A stretch of DNA of 64,000 bases. It comes from Marinagarivorans cellulosilyticus (GTDB lineage Bacteria; Pseudomonadota; Gammaproteobacteria; Pseudomonadales; Cellvibrionaceae). The DNA lies in the NCBI RefSeq assembly GCF_021655555.1, contig NZ_AP023086.1, positions 434,001 through 498,000 on the forward strand, written 5' to 3'. Of this stretch, positions 30,953 to 39,755 are shown piece by piece; position 1 is the stretch's first letter, and every line of letters starts with the position of its first letter. The notes beneath the pieces are model-generated. The model saw only the letters and a list, made by a program, of their open reading frames with translations. It did no database searches and was not told where the DNA came from. Position numbers and translations under genes: made by a program.

Positions 30953-31597
30953 ATGACGATTGGTATTGTCGGCCGCAAAAGCGGTATGACACGTATATTT
31001 ACAGAAGATGGTTCTTCCATTCCTGTCACTGTGGTTGAGGTAGAGCCTAACCGCATCACCCAGGTTAAGAATGCAGAAACCGATGGCTACAATGCGATTC
31101 AAGTAGCTGTAGGGTCTCGTCGAGCCTCCCGTGTAACTAAGCCACAAAAAGGCCATTACGAAAAAGCGCAATCAGAAGCCGGTTCTATTTTGGTAGAGCT
31201 ACGCAACGACGCGCAAGAAGCTTTCGAAGTGGGTGGTCAAATTACAGTAGAAGCTTTCGAAGCTGGTCAAGTTGTTGACGTAACAGGTCAATCAAAAGGT
31301 AAAGGTTTTGCCGGTGGTGTTAAGCGTTGGAATTTTGCAATGCAAGATGCTACTCACGGTAACTCTTTGTCTCACCGTGCGCCAGGTTCAATTGGTCAGT
31401 GTCAAACTCCAGGTCGTGTTTTCAAAGGCAAAAAAATGGCCGGTCATATGGGCGCAGCTCGTGTGACTACACAGAACTTGGAAGTTGTTAAGGTCGATGT
31501 TGAGCGCAACTTGCTTCTTATCAAAGGTGCAGTTCCTGGTGCGCCAGGTGGCAGCGTGATTGTTCGTCCTGCCGTTAAATTGCGTAATAACGGTTAA
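30953..31597 (+). CDS. rplC: 50S ribosomal protein L3
   Basis: The 214-residue L3 (MTIGIVGRKSGMTRIF) has the long internal loop that reaches the peptidyl-transferase centre. It also has the QDATHGNSLSHRAPGSIGQ segment, where the family's methylated glutamine lies. It initiates 50S assembly. The gap to rpsJ is 108 bases and holds no gene. rplD follows after 18 bases. Confidence 0.97.
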   Translation: MTIGIVGRKSGMTRIFTEDGSSIPVTVVEVEPNRITQVKNAETDGYNAIQVAVGSRRASRVTKPQKGHYEKAQSEAGSILVELRNDAQEAFEVGGQITVEAFEAGQVVDVTGQSKGKGFAGGVKRWNFAMQDATHGNSLSHRAPGSIGQCQTPGRVFKGKKMAGHMGAARVTTQNLEVVKVDVERNLLLIKGAVPGAPGGSVIVRPAVKLRNNG

Positions 31598-31615
31598 TTT
31601 CCTAGGGGGTCGACC

Positions 31616-32230
31616 ATGGAATTAAATATTGCTACGCCAAGCGGCACTAACGGAACTGTTGCAGTTTCAGAGGTTGCGTTTGGTAAAGAGTTTAATCAAG
31701 ACCTTGTACACCAAGCTGTTGTTGCGTACATGGCTGGTGCTCGTCAAGGTACCAAAGCTCAGAAAACTCGTTCAGAAGTATCTGGCGGTGGCAAAAAGCC
31801 ATTCCGTCAAAAAGGTACTGGTCGCGCACGTGCTGGTACTATCCGTAGCCCAATTTGGCGTACGGGTGGTGTTAACTTTGCTGCGAAACCACGTAATTTT
31901 GAGCAAAAATTAAATAAGAAAATGTACCGCGCAGCATTGCGTTGCATTTTGTCTGAGCTTGCACGTCAAGAGCGTTTAATCGTTGTTGAGAGCTTTGATG
32001 TTGATGCACCAAAAACCAAAGCTCTAGTCGCCAAGTTGAATGAATTCAGCTTATCGAATGCTTTGATTGTGAGCCAAGAGGTTAGTGAAAACTTATATCT
32101 TGCTTCACGTAATTTGCACAAAATCGAAGTGTGTGATGCGCAGGCTGTTGATCCTGTTAGCTTAATCCGCGCAGAGAAAGTTGTGGTTACTGTTGCTGCA
32201 CTTAAGCAACTTGAGGAGGCTTTGGCATGA
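31616..32230 (+). CDS. rplD: 50S ribosomal protein L4
   Basis: The 204-residue L4 has the basic loop KKPFRQKGTGRARAGTIRSPIWRTGG that lines the exit tunnel near the macrolide site. In E. coli it is the transcriptional and translational repressor of this operon; whether that holds with the shorter leader here is unknown. Its TGA overlaps the rplW ATG (ATGA), so translation is coupled. Confidence 0.97.
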   Translation: MELNIATPSGTNGTVAVSEVAFGKEFNQDLVHQAVVAYMAGARQGTKAQKTRSEVSGGGKKPFRQKGTGRARAGTIRSPIWRTGGVNFAAKPRNFEQKLNKKMYRAALRCILSELARQERLIVVESFDVDAPKTKALVAKLNEFSLSNALIVSQEVSENLYLASRNLHKIEVCDAQAVDPVSLIRAEKVVVTVAALKQLEEALA

Positions 32231-32532
32231 ACCAAGAGCGTTTATACAAGGTGCTATTAGGGCCTGTAGTTTCTGAGAAAGCTGCAATCCTAACTGAAGC
32301 GTCAAATCAAGTTGTATTTAAAGTTGCACGTGATGCGGCCAAGCCAGAAATCAAAGCAGCGGTAGAGCAGTTGTTTGAAGTGAAGGTTGTTGATGTTCGT
32401 ACAGCGCTTGTTAAAGGTAAAACCAAGCGTACTAAGCACGGCATTGGCAAGCGCAGCGACTGGAAAAAAGCTTACGTTCGCTTGGAAGAAGGTCAAGATC
32501 TCGATCTTCTTTCTGCAGAGGCAGGAGCATAA
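32227..32532 (+). CDS. rplW: 50S ribosomal protein L23
   Basis: The 101-residue L23 (MNQERLYKVLLGPVVSEKAAILTEASNQVVFKVARDA) lies at the tunnel exit. There it docks trigger factor and signal recognition particle. The basic loop KGKTKRTKHGIGKRSDWKKAYV is present. It overlaps rplD by four bases, and rplB begins three bases after its stop. Confidence 0.97.
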   Translation: MNQERLYKVLLGPVVSEKAAILTEASNQVVFKVARDAAKPEIKAAVEQLFEVKVVDVRTALVKGKTKRTKHGIGKRSDWKKAYVRLEEGQDLDLLSAEAGA

Positions 32533-32535
32533 GAG

Positions 32536-33363
32536 ATGGCTATTGTAAAACGTAAACCTACGTCACCAGGGCGCCGCTTTGTAGTAAGTGTTGTGACCCC
32601 TGATTTGCACAAAGGCGCACCTTATGCTCCTTTGATTGAAAAGAAATCTAAAAGCGGTGGTCGCAACAACAACGGTCGAATTACTGTTCGTCACGTTGGT
32701 GGTGGTCACAAGCAGCGTTACCGTCTTATCGACTTCCGTCGTAATAAAGATGGTATCCCCGCGAAAGTTGAGCGTTTGGAATATGATCCGAACCGCACAG
32801 CTAACATCGCATTGGTATGTTATGCCGACGGTGAACGCCGCTACATTATTGCTCCTAAATCGCTTAAAGCTGGCGACGTTATTCAGTCTGGCGATGCGGC
32901 ACCTATCAAGGTAGGTAACACATTACCTTTGCGTAACGTGCCTTTAGGTAGTGTTGTTCACTGTGTTGAATTGAAGCCTGGTAAGGGTGCTCAAATCGCG
33001 CGTTCAGCTGGTACCAGCGTTCAGTTGGTTGCTCGCGAAGGTGCTTACGCTACTGTTCGTTTGCGCTCTGGCGAAATGCGTAAAGTACCTGCGGATTGTC
33101 GTGCAACATTGGGCGAAGTTTCAAATAGTGAGCATAACCTGCGTTCACTAGGTAAGGCAGGTGCTACGCGCTGGCGTGGTGTTCGTCCTACTGTCCGCGG
33201 TGTTGCAATGAACCCAGTTGATCACCCGCATGGTGGTGGTGAAGGTCGTACCTCTGGTGGCCGTCATCCTGTATCACCTTGGGGTACTCCAACTAAGGGT
33301 TATAAAACGCGCAGTAACAAGCGCACCGACAACATGATTGTTCGTCGTCGTAACAAAAAATAA
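32536..33363 (+). CDS. rplB: 50S ribosomal protein L2
   Basis: The 275-residue L2 has the conserved peptidyl-transferase-adjacent segment MNPVDHPHGGGEGRTSGGRH. Its basic C-terminal tail is GYKTRSNKRTDNMIVRRRNKK. It binds 23S domain IV and is needed for subunit association. Length is typical. Confidence 0.97.
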   Translation: MAIVKRKPTSPGRRFVVSVVTPDLHKGAPYAPLIEKKSKSGGRNNNGRITVRHVGGGHKQRYRLIDFRRNKDGIPAKVERLEYDPNRTANIALVCYADGERRYIIAPKSLKAGDVIQSGDAAPIKVGNTLPLRNVPLGSVVHCVELKPGKGAQIARSAGTSVQLVAREGAYATVRLRSGEMRKVPADCRATLGEVSNSEHNLRSLGKAGATRWRGVRPTVRGVAMNPVDHPHGGGEGRTSGGRHPVSPWGTPTKGYKTRSNKRTDNMIVRRRNKK

Positions 33364-33396
33364 CGACGACTGACCGGACATAGAGAGGAACTTGCA

Positions 33397-33672
33397 GTGC
33401 CACGTTCACTAAAAAAAGGCCCGTTCATTGACCACCATCTTTTGAAGAAGGTAGAAGTGGCAGCCGAGAAAAACGATCGCCGTCCTATTAAAACTTGGTC
33501 GCGACGTTCAATGATTTTGCCTGAAATGGTTGGCTTGACTATCGCGGTACATAACGGTCGTCAACACGTCCCTGTTTCGATTAACGAAGAAATGGTTGGA
33601 CACAAACTGGGTGAATTTTCTGCGACACGTACTTATAAAGGTCACGTTGCAGATAAGAAAGCTAAGCGCTAA
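33397..33672 (+). CDS. rpsS: 30S ribosomal protein S19
   Basis: The 91-residue S19 (PRSLKKGPFIDHHLLKKVE) is in the 30S head, next to S13 and the A-site finger. The start is GTG 33397 behind AGAGGAA. The C-terminal GEFSATRTYKGHVADKKAKR is the usual ending. Confidence 0.97.
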   Translation: MPRSLKKGPFIDHHLLKKVEVAAEKNDRRPIKTWSRRSMILPEMVGLTIAVHNGRQHVPVSINEEMVGHKLGEFSATRTYKGHVADKKAKR

Positions 33673-33701
33673 TCGCGCGAGAACCTACGAGGTGTTTCAC
33701 G

Positions 33702-34034
33702 ATGGAAGTAGCAGCAAAACATAAAGGTGCTCGCATCTCTGCGCAGAAAGCGCGATTGGTGGCTGATCAGATTAGAGGTTTAGGTGTTGAAGAAGCACTA
33801 GAACTTCTAACGTTCAGCACGAAGAAAGGTGCAGCCTTAATTAAGAAAGTTCTTGAATCCGCAATCGCTAATGCCGAGCATAACGAAGGCGCTGATGTCG
33901 ATGAGCTTAAAGTGTCTACGATTTTTGTAGATGAAGGTATAACCATGAAGCGGATAATGCCGCGTGCTAAAGGACGTGCAGATCGCATCCTTAAGCGCAG
34001 CTGTCACATTACCGTTAAAGTAGCTGATCAATAA
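33702..34034 (+). CDS. rplV: 50S ribosomal protein L22
   Basis: The 110-residue L22 (AKHKGARISAQKARLVADQIRG) has the long hairpin that lines the exit tunnel, ending MPRAKGRADRILKRSCHITVKV. No insertion or deletion of the macrolide-resistance type is visible in the hairpin. rpsC begins 12 bases downstream. Confidence 0.97.
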   Translation: MEVAAKHKGARISAQKARLVADQIRGLGVEEALELLTFSTKKGAALIKKVLESAIANAEHNEGADVDELKVSTIFVDEGITMKRIMPRAKGRADRILKRSCHITVKVADQ

Positions 34035-34046
34035 GAGAGCGACGTT

Positions 34047-34721
34047 ATGGGTCAAAAAGTACATCCGACAGGCATTCGTCTCGGAATCGTTAAAAAGCAT
34101 ACGTCGACTTGGTATGCCGGTAAGGAGCAGTATGCTGAAAAGCTTTACACTGATCTTACTGTGCGTGCATTCATTCAATCGACATTGGCTCACGCATCTG
34201 TAAGCCGTGTGGAAATTGAGCGTCCAGCAAACACTGCTCGCATCACTATTCACACTGCTCGCCCCGGTATCGTTATCGGTAAAAAGGGCGAAGATGTAGA
34301 GAAGTTACGCGCTGCGATAACTAAGAAAATGGGTGTGCCTGTTCACATCAATATCGAAGAAATTCGCAAGCCTGACTTGGATGCAACTTTGGCTGCGCAG
34401 AGTGTTGCGCAACAACTTGAACGCCGTGTCATGTTCCGTCGCGCTATGAAGCGCGCTGTACAGAACGCAATGCGTCAAGGTGCCGAGGGTGTAAAAATTC
34501 AAGTTGGCGGCCGCTTAGGCGGTGCAGAGATCGCACGTACCGAATGGTACCGTGAAGGTCGTGTACCTCTTCATACTTTGCGCGCAGATATCGACTACGC
34601 AACTGCAGAAGCAGCCACTACTTACGGCATCATTGGTGTCAAAGTGTGGATCTTCAAAGGCGAAGTCATTGGTGGTGTCGAGGAAGTCGAGACCAATCAA
34701 AAGAAAAAGAGCTCAAGATAA
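34047..34721 (+). CDS. rpsC: 30S ribosomal protein S3
   Basis: The 224-residue S3 starts MGQKVHPTGIRLGIVKKHTSTWYA. It has a KH domain with the GKKGEDVEKLR loop (about residues 78-90) and the C-terminal domain TEWYREGRVPLHTLRADIDY. It forms part of the mRNA entry channel and helicase site. The basic tail QKKKSSR is slightly shorter than in E. coli. Confidence 0.97.
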   Translation: MGQKVHPTGIRLGIVKKHTSTWYAGKEQYAEKLYTDLTVRAFIQSTLAHASVSRVEIERPANTARITIHTARPGIVIGKKGEDVEKLRAAITKKMGVPVHINIEEIRKPDLDATLAAQSVAQQLERRVMFRRAMKRAVQNAMRQGAEGVKIQVGGRLGGAEIARTEWYREGRVPLHTLRADIDYATAEAATTYGIIGVKVWIFKGEVIGGVEEVETNQKKKSSR

Positions 34722-34733
34722 GGGGTACGCAAA

Positions 34734-35147
34734 ATGTTACAACCTAAGCGTACGAAATTTCGTAAGCAGCAAAAAGGCCGTAACCGCGGCTTAGCCCAGC
34801 GCGGCTCTAAAGTGAGTTTTGGTGAGTACGGCTTGAAAGCTACCGGTCGCGGTCGCATTACAGCCCGTCAAATCGAAGCAGCTCGTCGTGCTATGACTCG
34901 TCACATTAAGCGTGGCGGTAAAATTTGGATACGAGTGTTTCCTGATAAGCCAATTACTCAAAAGCCTTTAGAAGTTCGTCAAGGTAAAGGTAAGGGTAAC
35001 GTTGAATACTGGGTTTGCCAGATTCAACCAGGTAAAGTTCTTTATGAAATGGAAGGTGTTTCTGAAGAGCTGGCACGAGAAGCTTTTGCCTTAGCGGCAG
35101 CCAAGCTTCCTGTGGAAACAACGTTTGTTAAGCGATCGGTGATGTAA
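34734..35147 (+). CDS. rplP: 50S ribosomal protein L16
   Basis: The 137-residue L16 (MLQPKRTKFRKQQKGRNRGLAQRGSKVSFG) binds near the A-site tRNA elbow. The R-I-F-P-D-K-P-I-T and VRQGKGKGNVEYWV blocks are conserved. Its TAA overlaps the rpmC ATG by one base. Confidence 0.97.
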   Translation: MLQPKRTKFRKQQKGRNRGLAQRGSKVSFGEYGLKATGRGRITARQIEAARRAMTRHIKRGGKIWIRVFPDKPITQKPLEVRQGKGKGNVEYWVCQIQPGKVLYEMEGVSEELAREAFALAAAKLPVETTFVKRSVM

Positions 35148-35338
35148 TGAAAGCGCAAGAACTCCGCGAAAAATCAGTCGAAGAGTTGAACAACGAATTG
35201 CTCGCTCAATTACAAGAACAGTTCAAGCTTCGCATGCAAGCGTCTACGGGTCAGTTGACGCAAACTCACTTGGTTAAACAAGTGCGTCGCAATATTGCCC
35301 GTATTAAAACTTTGCTCGCAGAAAAGGCAGGTAAATAA
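35147..35338 (+). CDS. rpmC: 50S ribosomal protein L29
   Basis: The 63-residue L29 (MKAQELREKSVEELNNELLAQLQEQFKLRMQ) is a two-helix coiled protein near the tunnel exit. It shares the TAATG junction with rplP. rpsQ starts two bases after the stop. Confidence 0.97.
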   Translation: MKAQELREKSVEELNNELLAQLQEQFKLRMQASTGQLTQTHLVKQVRRNIARIKTLLAEKAGK

Positions 35339-35339
35339 G

Positions 35340-35603
35340 ATGTCTGAGAAAAAACTTGTTCGTACCCTAACCGGAAAAGTTGTCAGCGACAAAATGGATA
35401 AGTCTATAACGGTACTTATTGAGCGTCGTGTTAAGCATCCTATTTACGGCAAATACGTCAGTAAATCATCAAAAGTCAAGGCTCATGATGAAAATAATGA
35501 GTGCAACACTGGTGATTTGGTAACGATTGCAGAATCGCGTCCACTATCTAAGACTAAAAACTGGTCTTTGGTTAAAGTGGAAGAGCGCGCTGCGGCGATC
35601 TAA
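35340..35603 (+). CDS. rpsQ: 30S ribosomal protein S17
   Basis: The 87-residue S17 (MSEKKLVRTLTGKVVSDKMDKSITVLIERRVKHPIYGKY) is an OB-fold primary 16S-binding protein. ATG 35340 gives the standard length; an in-frame upstream start would overlap rpmC by 44 bases. It is the last S10 operon gene, and rplN follows after 27 bases without a visible terminator. Confidence 0.97.
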   Translation: MSEKKLVRTLTGKVVSDKMDKSITVLIERRVKHPIYGKYVSKSSKVKAHDENNECNTGDLVTIAESRPLSKTKNWSLVKVEERAAAI

Positions 35604-35630
35604 CCGCCATTGGAGCTTTGGAGATAAAAG

Positions 35631-35999
35631 ATGATTCAAACGCAAACATACCTTGATGTGGCGGATAACAGTGGTGCACGTCGTGTGATGTGTATCAAGG
35701 TGCTAGGCGGCTCTCACCGTCGTTATGCTGCAGTAGGTGACATTATTAAAGTAACCGTTAAGGAAGCAATTCCCCGCGGTAAAGTGAAAAAAGGCCAAGT
35801 AATGAATGCTGTGGTTGTGCGCACCAAAAAAGGTGTTCGTCGCAACGATGGCTCTATCATTCGCTTCGATGACAATGCAGCAGTATTACTGAATGCTCAA
35901 GATGCGCCCGTAGGTACGCGTATTTTTGGACCAGTAACTCGCGAGTTGCGCAGCGAAAAATTCATGAAGATTATTTCTTTGGCGCCCGAAGTGCTTTAA
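35631..35999 (+). CDS. rplN: 50S ribosomal protein L14
   Basis: The 122-residue L14 (MIQTQTYLDVADNSGARRVMCIKVLGGSHRRYA) forms an intersubunit bridge and binds L19 and silencing factor RsfS in relatives. It is the first gene of the spc group. It lies 27 bases after rpsQ with no clear separate promoter. Confidence 0.97.
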   Translation: MIQTQTYLDVADNSGARRVMCIKVLGGSHRRYAAVGDIIKVTVKEAIPRGKVKKGQVMNAVVVRTKKGVRRNDGSIIRFDDNAAVLLNAQDAPVGTRIFGPVTRELRSEKFMKIISLAPEVL

Positions 36000-36026
36000 G
36001 CACGCCGGTATTTAGAGGACGGGTTA

Positions 36027-36344
36027 ATGCGTAAAATTAAACGTGATGACGAAGTGATTGTAATCACCGGTCGCGACAAAGGAAAACGAGGCAAAGTGTC
36101 TCGAGTATTTTCTGATGGTCGCTTACTAGTTACCGGTGTGCAAATGATTAAAAAGCACCAAAAGCCAAACCCTCAAGCAGGTATTGCCGGTGGCATTATC
36201 GAAAAAGAGGCGCCAATTCAGGAATCTAATGTAGCGATTTTTAATGCCGCTACAGGTAAGGCTGACCGTGTTGGTTTTAAAGTTTTGGACGATAAGCGCA
36301 AGATTCGTGTGTTCAAGTCCAATGGCGAGGCGGTAGACGCGTAA
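36027..36344 (+). CDS. rplX: 50S ribosomal protein L24
   Basis: The 105-residue L24 has the KOW motif (DDEVIVITGRDKGKRGKVSRVF) and the ending EKEAPIQESNVAIFN. It is one of the two assembly-initiating 50S proteins. AGAGGACGGGTTA lies upstream of the ATG. Confidence 0.97.
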   Translation: MRKIKRDDEVIVITGRDKGKRGKVSRVFSDGRLLVTGVQMIKKHQKPNPQAGIAGGIIEKEAPIQESNVAIFNAATGKADRVGFKVLDDKRKIRVFKSNGEAVDA

Positions 36345-36360
36345 GCGCACTGAGAGAATG

Positions 36361-36900
36361 ATGGCCAGGCTACAAGAACGTTATAAAAACGAAATTGCAC
36401 CTCAGCTCTTCAAAGAGCTGGGTTTGAAAAATGTAATGGAAACGCCAAAGATCACCAAAATCACCATTAACATGGGTGTTGGTGAAGCAGTTGGCGATAA
36501 AAAGGTTTTAGATCACGCAGTTAGCGATATGCAAAAAATTGCTGGTCAAAAGCCTGTTGTTACATTGGCGCGTAGATCAATCGCTGGTTTTAAGGTTCGC
36601 GAAGGCTGGCCGGTCGGTTGTAAAGTAACTTTACGTGCTGAAAAAATGTACGAATTTTTGGATCGTTTAGTGTCAATTGCGATTCCACGTATTCGTGACT
36701 TCCGTGGTATCAGTCCTAAGCAATTTGATGGGCGTGGAAACTTCTCTATGGGTGTTTCTGAGCAAATCATTTTCCCTGAGATTGACTACGACAAGATCGA
36801 CAAAATGCGCGGTTTGGATATCTGTATTTCCACCACAGCCCGCACTGATGACGAAGGTCGTGCGCTACTTAAAGCGTTCAACTTCCCGTTCAAAGGTTAA
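36361..36900 (+). CDS. rplE: 50S ribosomal protein L5
   Basis: The 179-residue L5 contacts 5S rRNA and the P-site tRNA; conserved blocks are KITINMGVGEAVGDKK and RIRDFRGISPKQFDGRGN. Two ATGs abut at 36358 and 36361. I chose the second because the GAGAG at 36352-36356 is too close to the first and the family starts MARL. The end is unambiguous. Confidence 0.96.
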   Translation: MARLQERYKNEIAPQLFKELGLKNVMETPKITKITINMGVGEAVGDKKVLDHAVSDMQKIAGQKPVVTLARRSIAGFKVREGWPVGCKVTLRAEKMYEFLDRLVSIAIPRIRDFRGISPKQFDGRGNFSMGVSEQIIFPEIDYDKIDKMRGLDICISTTARTDDEGRALLKAFNFPFKG

Positions 36901-36918
36901 TAGGAATTGGTGTAGTAA

Positions 36919-37224
36919 ATGGCAAAGAAATCTATGATCGCGCGCGAAGCTAAGCGCGCCAACCTTGTTAAAAAAGATTCAGCAAAACGCGATGCGTTGA
37001 AAGCAATCATCTCAAGCGTCGACTCTTCTGAAGAAGAAGTGTGGGAAGCGATGATTAAACTGCAGAAATTGCCACGTGATGGTAGCGCTGCACGCATTCA
37101 ACGTCGTTGTCGTATCACTGGTCGTCCACATGCGGTTTACCGCAAGTTCGGCTTGTGTCGAAATAAGCTCCGCGAAGCAGCAATGCGCGGTGATGTCCCT
37201 GGCTTAGTTAAAGCTAGTTGGTAA
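36919..37224 (+). CDS. rpsN: 30S ribosomal protein S14 (zinc-free form)
   Basis: The 101-residue S14 is the long form without a CXXC pair: the zinc-ribbon positions are replaced, as in E. coli. Its ending RCRITGRPHAVYRKFGLCRNKLREAAMRGDVPGLVKASW is standard. It sits between rplE and rpsH in the normal spc order. Confidence 0.97.
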   Translation: MAKKSMIAREAKRANLVKKDSAKRDALKAIISSVDSSEEEVWEAMIKLQKLPRDGSAARIQRRCRITGRPHAVYRKFGLCRNKLREAAMRGDVPGLVKASW

Positions 37225-37249
37225 GGTTGGTTCTGAGGAGCAATTAACA

Positions 37250-37642
37250 ATGAGCATGCAAGATCCATTAGCTGATATGCTGACTCGCATCCGAAACGCA
37301 CAAATGGTCGGTAAGACTAGCGTTTCTATGCCTTCATCTAAGCTGAAAAAAAACGTAGCACAAGTTCTTAAAAGCGAAGGCTACATTACTGATTTTGGTG
37401 TAAACGACGAGGTGAAAGCCGAGCTAACTATCGAACTTAAGTACTTCGAAGGTAAGCCAGTAATCGCTGAAATCGATCGCGTAAGCCGTCCAGGTTTGCG
37501 CTCTTATGCCGGTAAAGGCGCATTGCCTTCGGTTCGTGGTGGCTTAGGCGTAGCGATTGTTACTACCAGTAAAGGTGTAATGACAGATCGCGCAGCCCGT
37601 GCTGCAGGTATCGGCGGTGAAGTTCTCTGCACCGTTTTCTAA
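37250..37642 (+). CDS. rpsH: 30S ribosomal protein S8
   Basis: The 130-residue S8 (MSMQDPLADMLTRIRNAQMVGK) binds the centre of 16S rRNA. In E. coli it represses the spc operon at rplE. The C-terminal STSKGVMT-type block reads TTSKGVMTDRAARAAGIGGEVLCTVF. ATG follows CTGAGGAGC. Confidence 0.97.
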   Translation: MSMQDPLADMLTRIRNAQMVGKTSVSMPSSKLKKNVAQVLKSEGYITDFGVNDEVKAELTIELKYFEGKPVIAEIDRVSRPGLRSYAGKGALPSVRGGLGVAIVTTSKGVMTDRAARAAGIGGEVLCTVF

Positions 37643-37669
37643 ACGCCGAGATTTAACGGGAATACAGTT

Positions 37670-38203
37670 ATGTCACGTGTTGCAAAAAGCCCAGTGAGCT
37701 TGCCTAGCGGTGTTAATGTGACCCTTAGCGGTCAGAACATCAGCGTTAAAGGCAGCCAAGGCACGCTTGAACTAGAAGTTCACAATAGCGTTGAAGTAAA
37801 GCAGGAAGATAACGTTTTGACTTTTGCCGCCCGCGATGGTGGTAAAGCGTCTGACGCATTAGCCGGTACTACTCGCGCTTTAGTAAATAATATGGTTACC
37901 GGCGTTAGCGCTGGTTTTGAGAAAAAACTTCAGTTAGTCGGTGTTGGTTATCGTGCGAAAGCAACGGGTAGCACCTTAAACCTAACTTTGGGTTTTTCTC
38001 ACCCTGTTGATTATGAATTGCCAGAAGGTGTAAAGGCCGAAACTCCATCGCAAACTGATATCGTACTGAAAAGTACTGACAAGCAATTGTTAGGTCAGGT
38101 CGCAGCTGAGATTCGTGCTTTCCGTCCGCCAGAGCCTTATAAAGGCAAGGGTGTTCGCTACGCCGACGAGCATATTCGTCGTAAAGAAGCTAAGAAGAAG
38201 TAG
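37670..38203 (+). CDS. rplF: 50S ribosomal protein L6
   Basis: The 177-residue L6 has two repeated domains and ends with the signature FRPPEPYKGKGVRYADEHIRRKEAKKK. It lies beside the sarcin-ricin loop. Order rpsH-rplF-rplR is normal, with 9 bases to rplR. Confidence 0.97.
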   Translation: MSRVAKSPVSLPSGVNVTLSGQNISVKGSQGTLELEVHNSVEVKQEDNVLTFAARDGGKASDALAGTTRALVNNMVTGVSAGFEKKLQLVGVGYRAKATGSTLNLTLGFSHPVDYELPEGVKAETPSQTDIVLKSTDKQLLGQVAAEIRAFRPPEPYKGKGVRYADEHIRRKEAKKK

Positions 38204-38212
38204 GCATAGGTT

Positions 38213-38563
38213 ATGAGCGATAAAAAAGAAGCACGTCTACGTCGCGCTCGCCGTGCTCGTAGCAAAATCAGTCAGCTAGGTGCGACGCGCTTGAGTATTC
38301 ATCGTACTCCGCGTCACATTTATGCTCAAATCATTGCCCCTGAAGGCGATCGTATTTTGGCAAGTGCATCGACTGTAGAGAAAGATTTTTCTCTTGATAA
38401 AACCGGTAACGCTGATGCTGCAAAAGTTGTTGGTCAACTTGTTGCTGAGCGAGCAAAAGCGGCTGGTATCACCAGTGTAGCTTTTGATCGTAGCGGTTTC
38501 CGTTACCATGGTCGTGTTAAGGCGTTAGCCGATGCTGCACGCGAAGCTGGATTGGAGTTCTAA
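38213..38563 (+). CDS. rplR: 50S ribosomal protein L18
   Basis: The 116-residue L18 (MSDKKEARLRRARRARSKISQLGATRLSIHRTPRHIYAQII) binds 5S rRNA. Its C-terminus GFRYHGRVKALADAAREAGLEF is the family ending. rpsE starts four bases after the stop. Confidence 0.97.
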   Translation: MSDKKEARLRRARRARSKISQLGATRLSIHRTPRHIYAQIIAPEGDRILASASTVEKDFSLDKTGNADAAKVVGQLVAERAKAAGITSVAFDRSGFRYHGRVKALADAAREAGLEF

Positions 38564-38567
38564 TACT

Positions 38568-39077
38568 ATGTCGACTACCGATAAGAAAGATAGCAGCGCC
38601 GAAGGCATGCAAGAAAAATTGGTTCAGGTGAACCGCGTTTCGAAAACTGTTAAAGGTGGACGTATCTTCCAGTTTACCGCATTGACTGTTGTTGGTGACG
38701 GTAATGGTCGTGTAGGTTACGGCCGTGGTAAAGCACGTGAAGTGCCTATTGCTATTCAAAAAGCAATGGAATCTGCGCGCCGCAATATGATTAGTGTTGA
38801 GCTTAATGGCGACACTATTCAATACCCTACCAAAGGTGTTCACAGCTCTTCTAACGTTTACATGCAGCCTGCTTCTGCGGGTACCGGTGTTATTGCTGGT
38901 GGCGCAATGCGTGCTGTATTAGAAATCGCGGGTGTACAGAACGTTCTTGCTAAATGCTACGGTTCTACTAACCCTGTAAACGTTGTTCGCGCTACTTTTG
39001 AAGCGTTGGGGGCAATGTCTTCTCCAGAGTCTGTTGCAGCTAAGCGCGGCAAGACTGTAGAAGAGATTTTGAATTAA
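38568..39077 (+). CDS. rpsE: 30S ribosomal protein S5
   Basis: The 169-residue S5 has the dsRNA-binding-like domain (LVQVNRVSKTVKGGRIFQFTALTVVGD) and GRGKAREVPIAIQKA. It acts in decoding fidelity and mRNA unwinding. The loop SKTVKGG is unchanged, so spectinomycin-resistance alterations are not seen. ATG 38568 is chosen over a start inside rplR. Confidence 0.97.
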   Translation: MSTTDKKDSSAEGMQEKLVQVNRVSKTVKGGRIFQFTALTVVGDGNGRVGYGRGKAREVPIAIQKAMESARRNMISVELNGDTIQYPTKGVHSSSNVYMQPASAGTGVIAGGAMRAVLEIAGVQNVLAKCYGSTNPVNVVRATFEALGAMSSPESVAAKRGKTVEEILN

Positions 39078-39122
39078 TAGAGCGCCTTAGGGCGTTCTAG
39101 TACTAATTACGAGTATCTAGCC

Positions 39123-39305
39123 ATGTCTAAGAATACGATCACGGTTACTCAGGTTAAGAGTATTGCCGGTCGATTGAAAGCTCATAAAGCCTGTGTTGCA
39201 GGTTTAGGGCTTCGTCGCATAGGTCACACTGTTCAAGTAGAAGACACTCCTTCTGTGCGCGGTATGATCAACAAAGTTAACTACCTACTTAAGGTTGAGG
39301 GTTAA
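39123..39305 (+). CDS. rpmD: 50S ribosomal protein L30
   Basis: The 60-residue L30 (NTITVTQVKSIAGRLKAHKACVAGLGLRRIGHTVQVEDTPSVRGMINKV) has the normal length. The 45 bases after rpsE hold a small hairpin (AGAGCGCC-TTA-GGGCGTTCT) that is not T-tailed. rplO begins four bases after the stop. Confidence 0.96.
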   Translation: MSKNTITVTQVKSIAGRLKAHKACVAGLGLRRIGHTVQVEDTPSVRGMINKVNYLLKVEG

Positions 39306-39309
39306 TCCG

Positions 39310-39744
39310 ATGCGTTTGAATGAATTATCACCAGGCCCAGGCCGCTCACAGAGCGCTAAGCGTGTTGGTCGTGGTATTGGTTCTGGCCTGGGTAAAACCT
39401 GTGGTCGTGGCCACAAAGGTCAAAAGTCTCGTTCTGGCGGTCGTGTGCGTCCAGGTTTCGAGGGTGGCCAGATGCCTTTGCAGAAACGTTTACCTAAGTT
39501 CGGTTTTTCTAGTCGCGTTAGCTTAATTTCTGCTGAGATTCGTCTTGGTGAGTTAAATAAAGTTGATGGTGATGTTATCGATCTTGATGCGTTGAAGCGT
39601 GCCGATCTAGTTAAGCTTAGCGCCAAGCGTGCAAAAGTATTCTTGTCGGGCGAGCTGACTAAAGCTGTAACCTTGAAAGGTTTAGCGGTTACTAAGGGTG
39701 CCAAAGCTGCAATTGAAGCTGCTGGTGGCAAAGTAGAAGACTAA
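39310..39744 (+). CDS. rplO: 50S ribosomal protein L15
   Basis: The 144-residue L15 (MRLNELSPGPGRSQSAKRVGRGIGSGLGKTCGRGHKGQKSRSG) has the Gly/Arg-rich N-terminal extension that threads into 23S rRNA. I chose ATG 39310 over an in-frame start that overlaps rpmD. It precedes secY by 11 bases. Confidence 0.97.
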   Translation: MRLNELSPGPGRSQSAKRVGRGIGSGLGKTCGRGHKGQKSRSGGRVRPGFEGGQMPLQKRLPKFGFSSRVSLISAEIRLGELNKVDGDVIDLDALKRADLVKLSAKRAKVFLSGELTKAVTLKGLAVTKGAKAAIEAAGGKVED

Positions 39745-39755
39745 GCGAGGTTCCT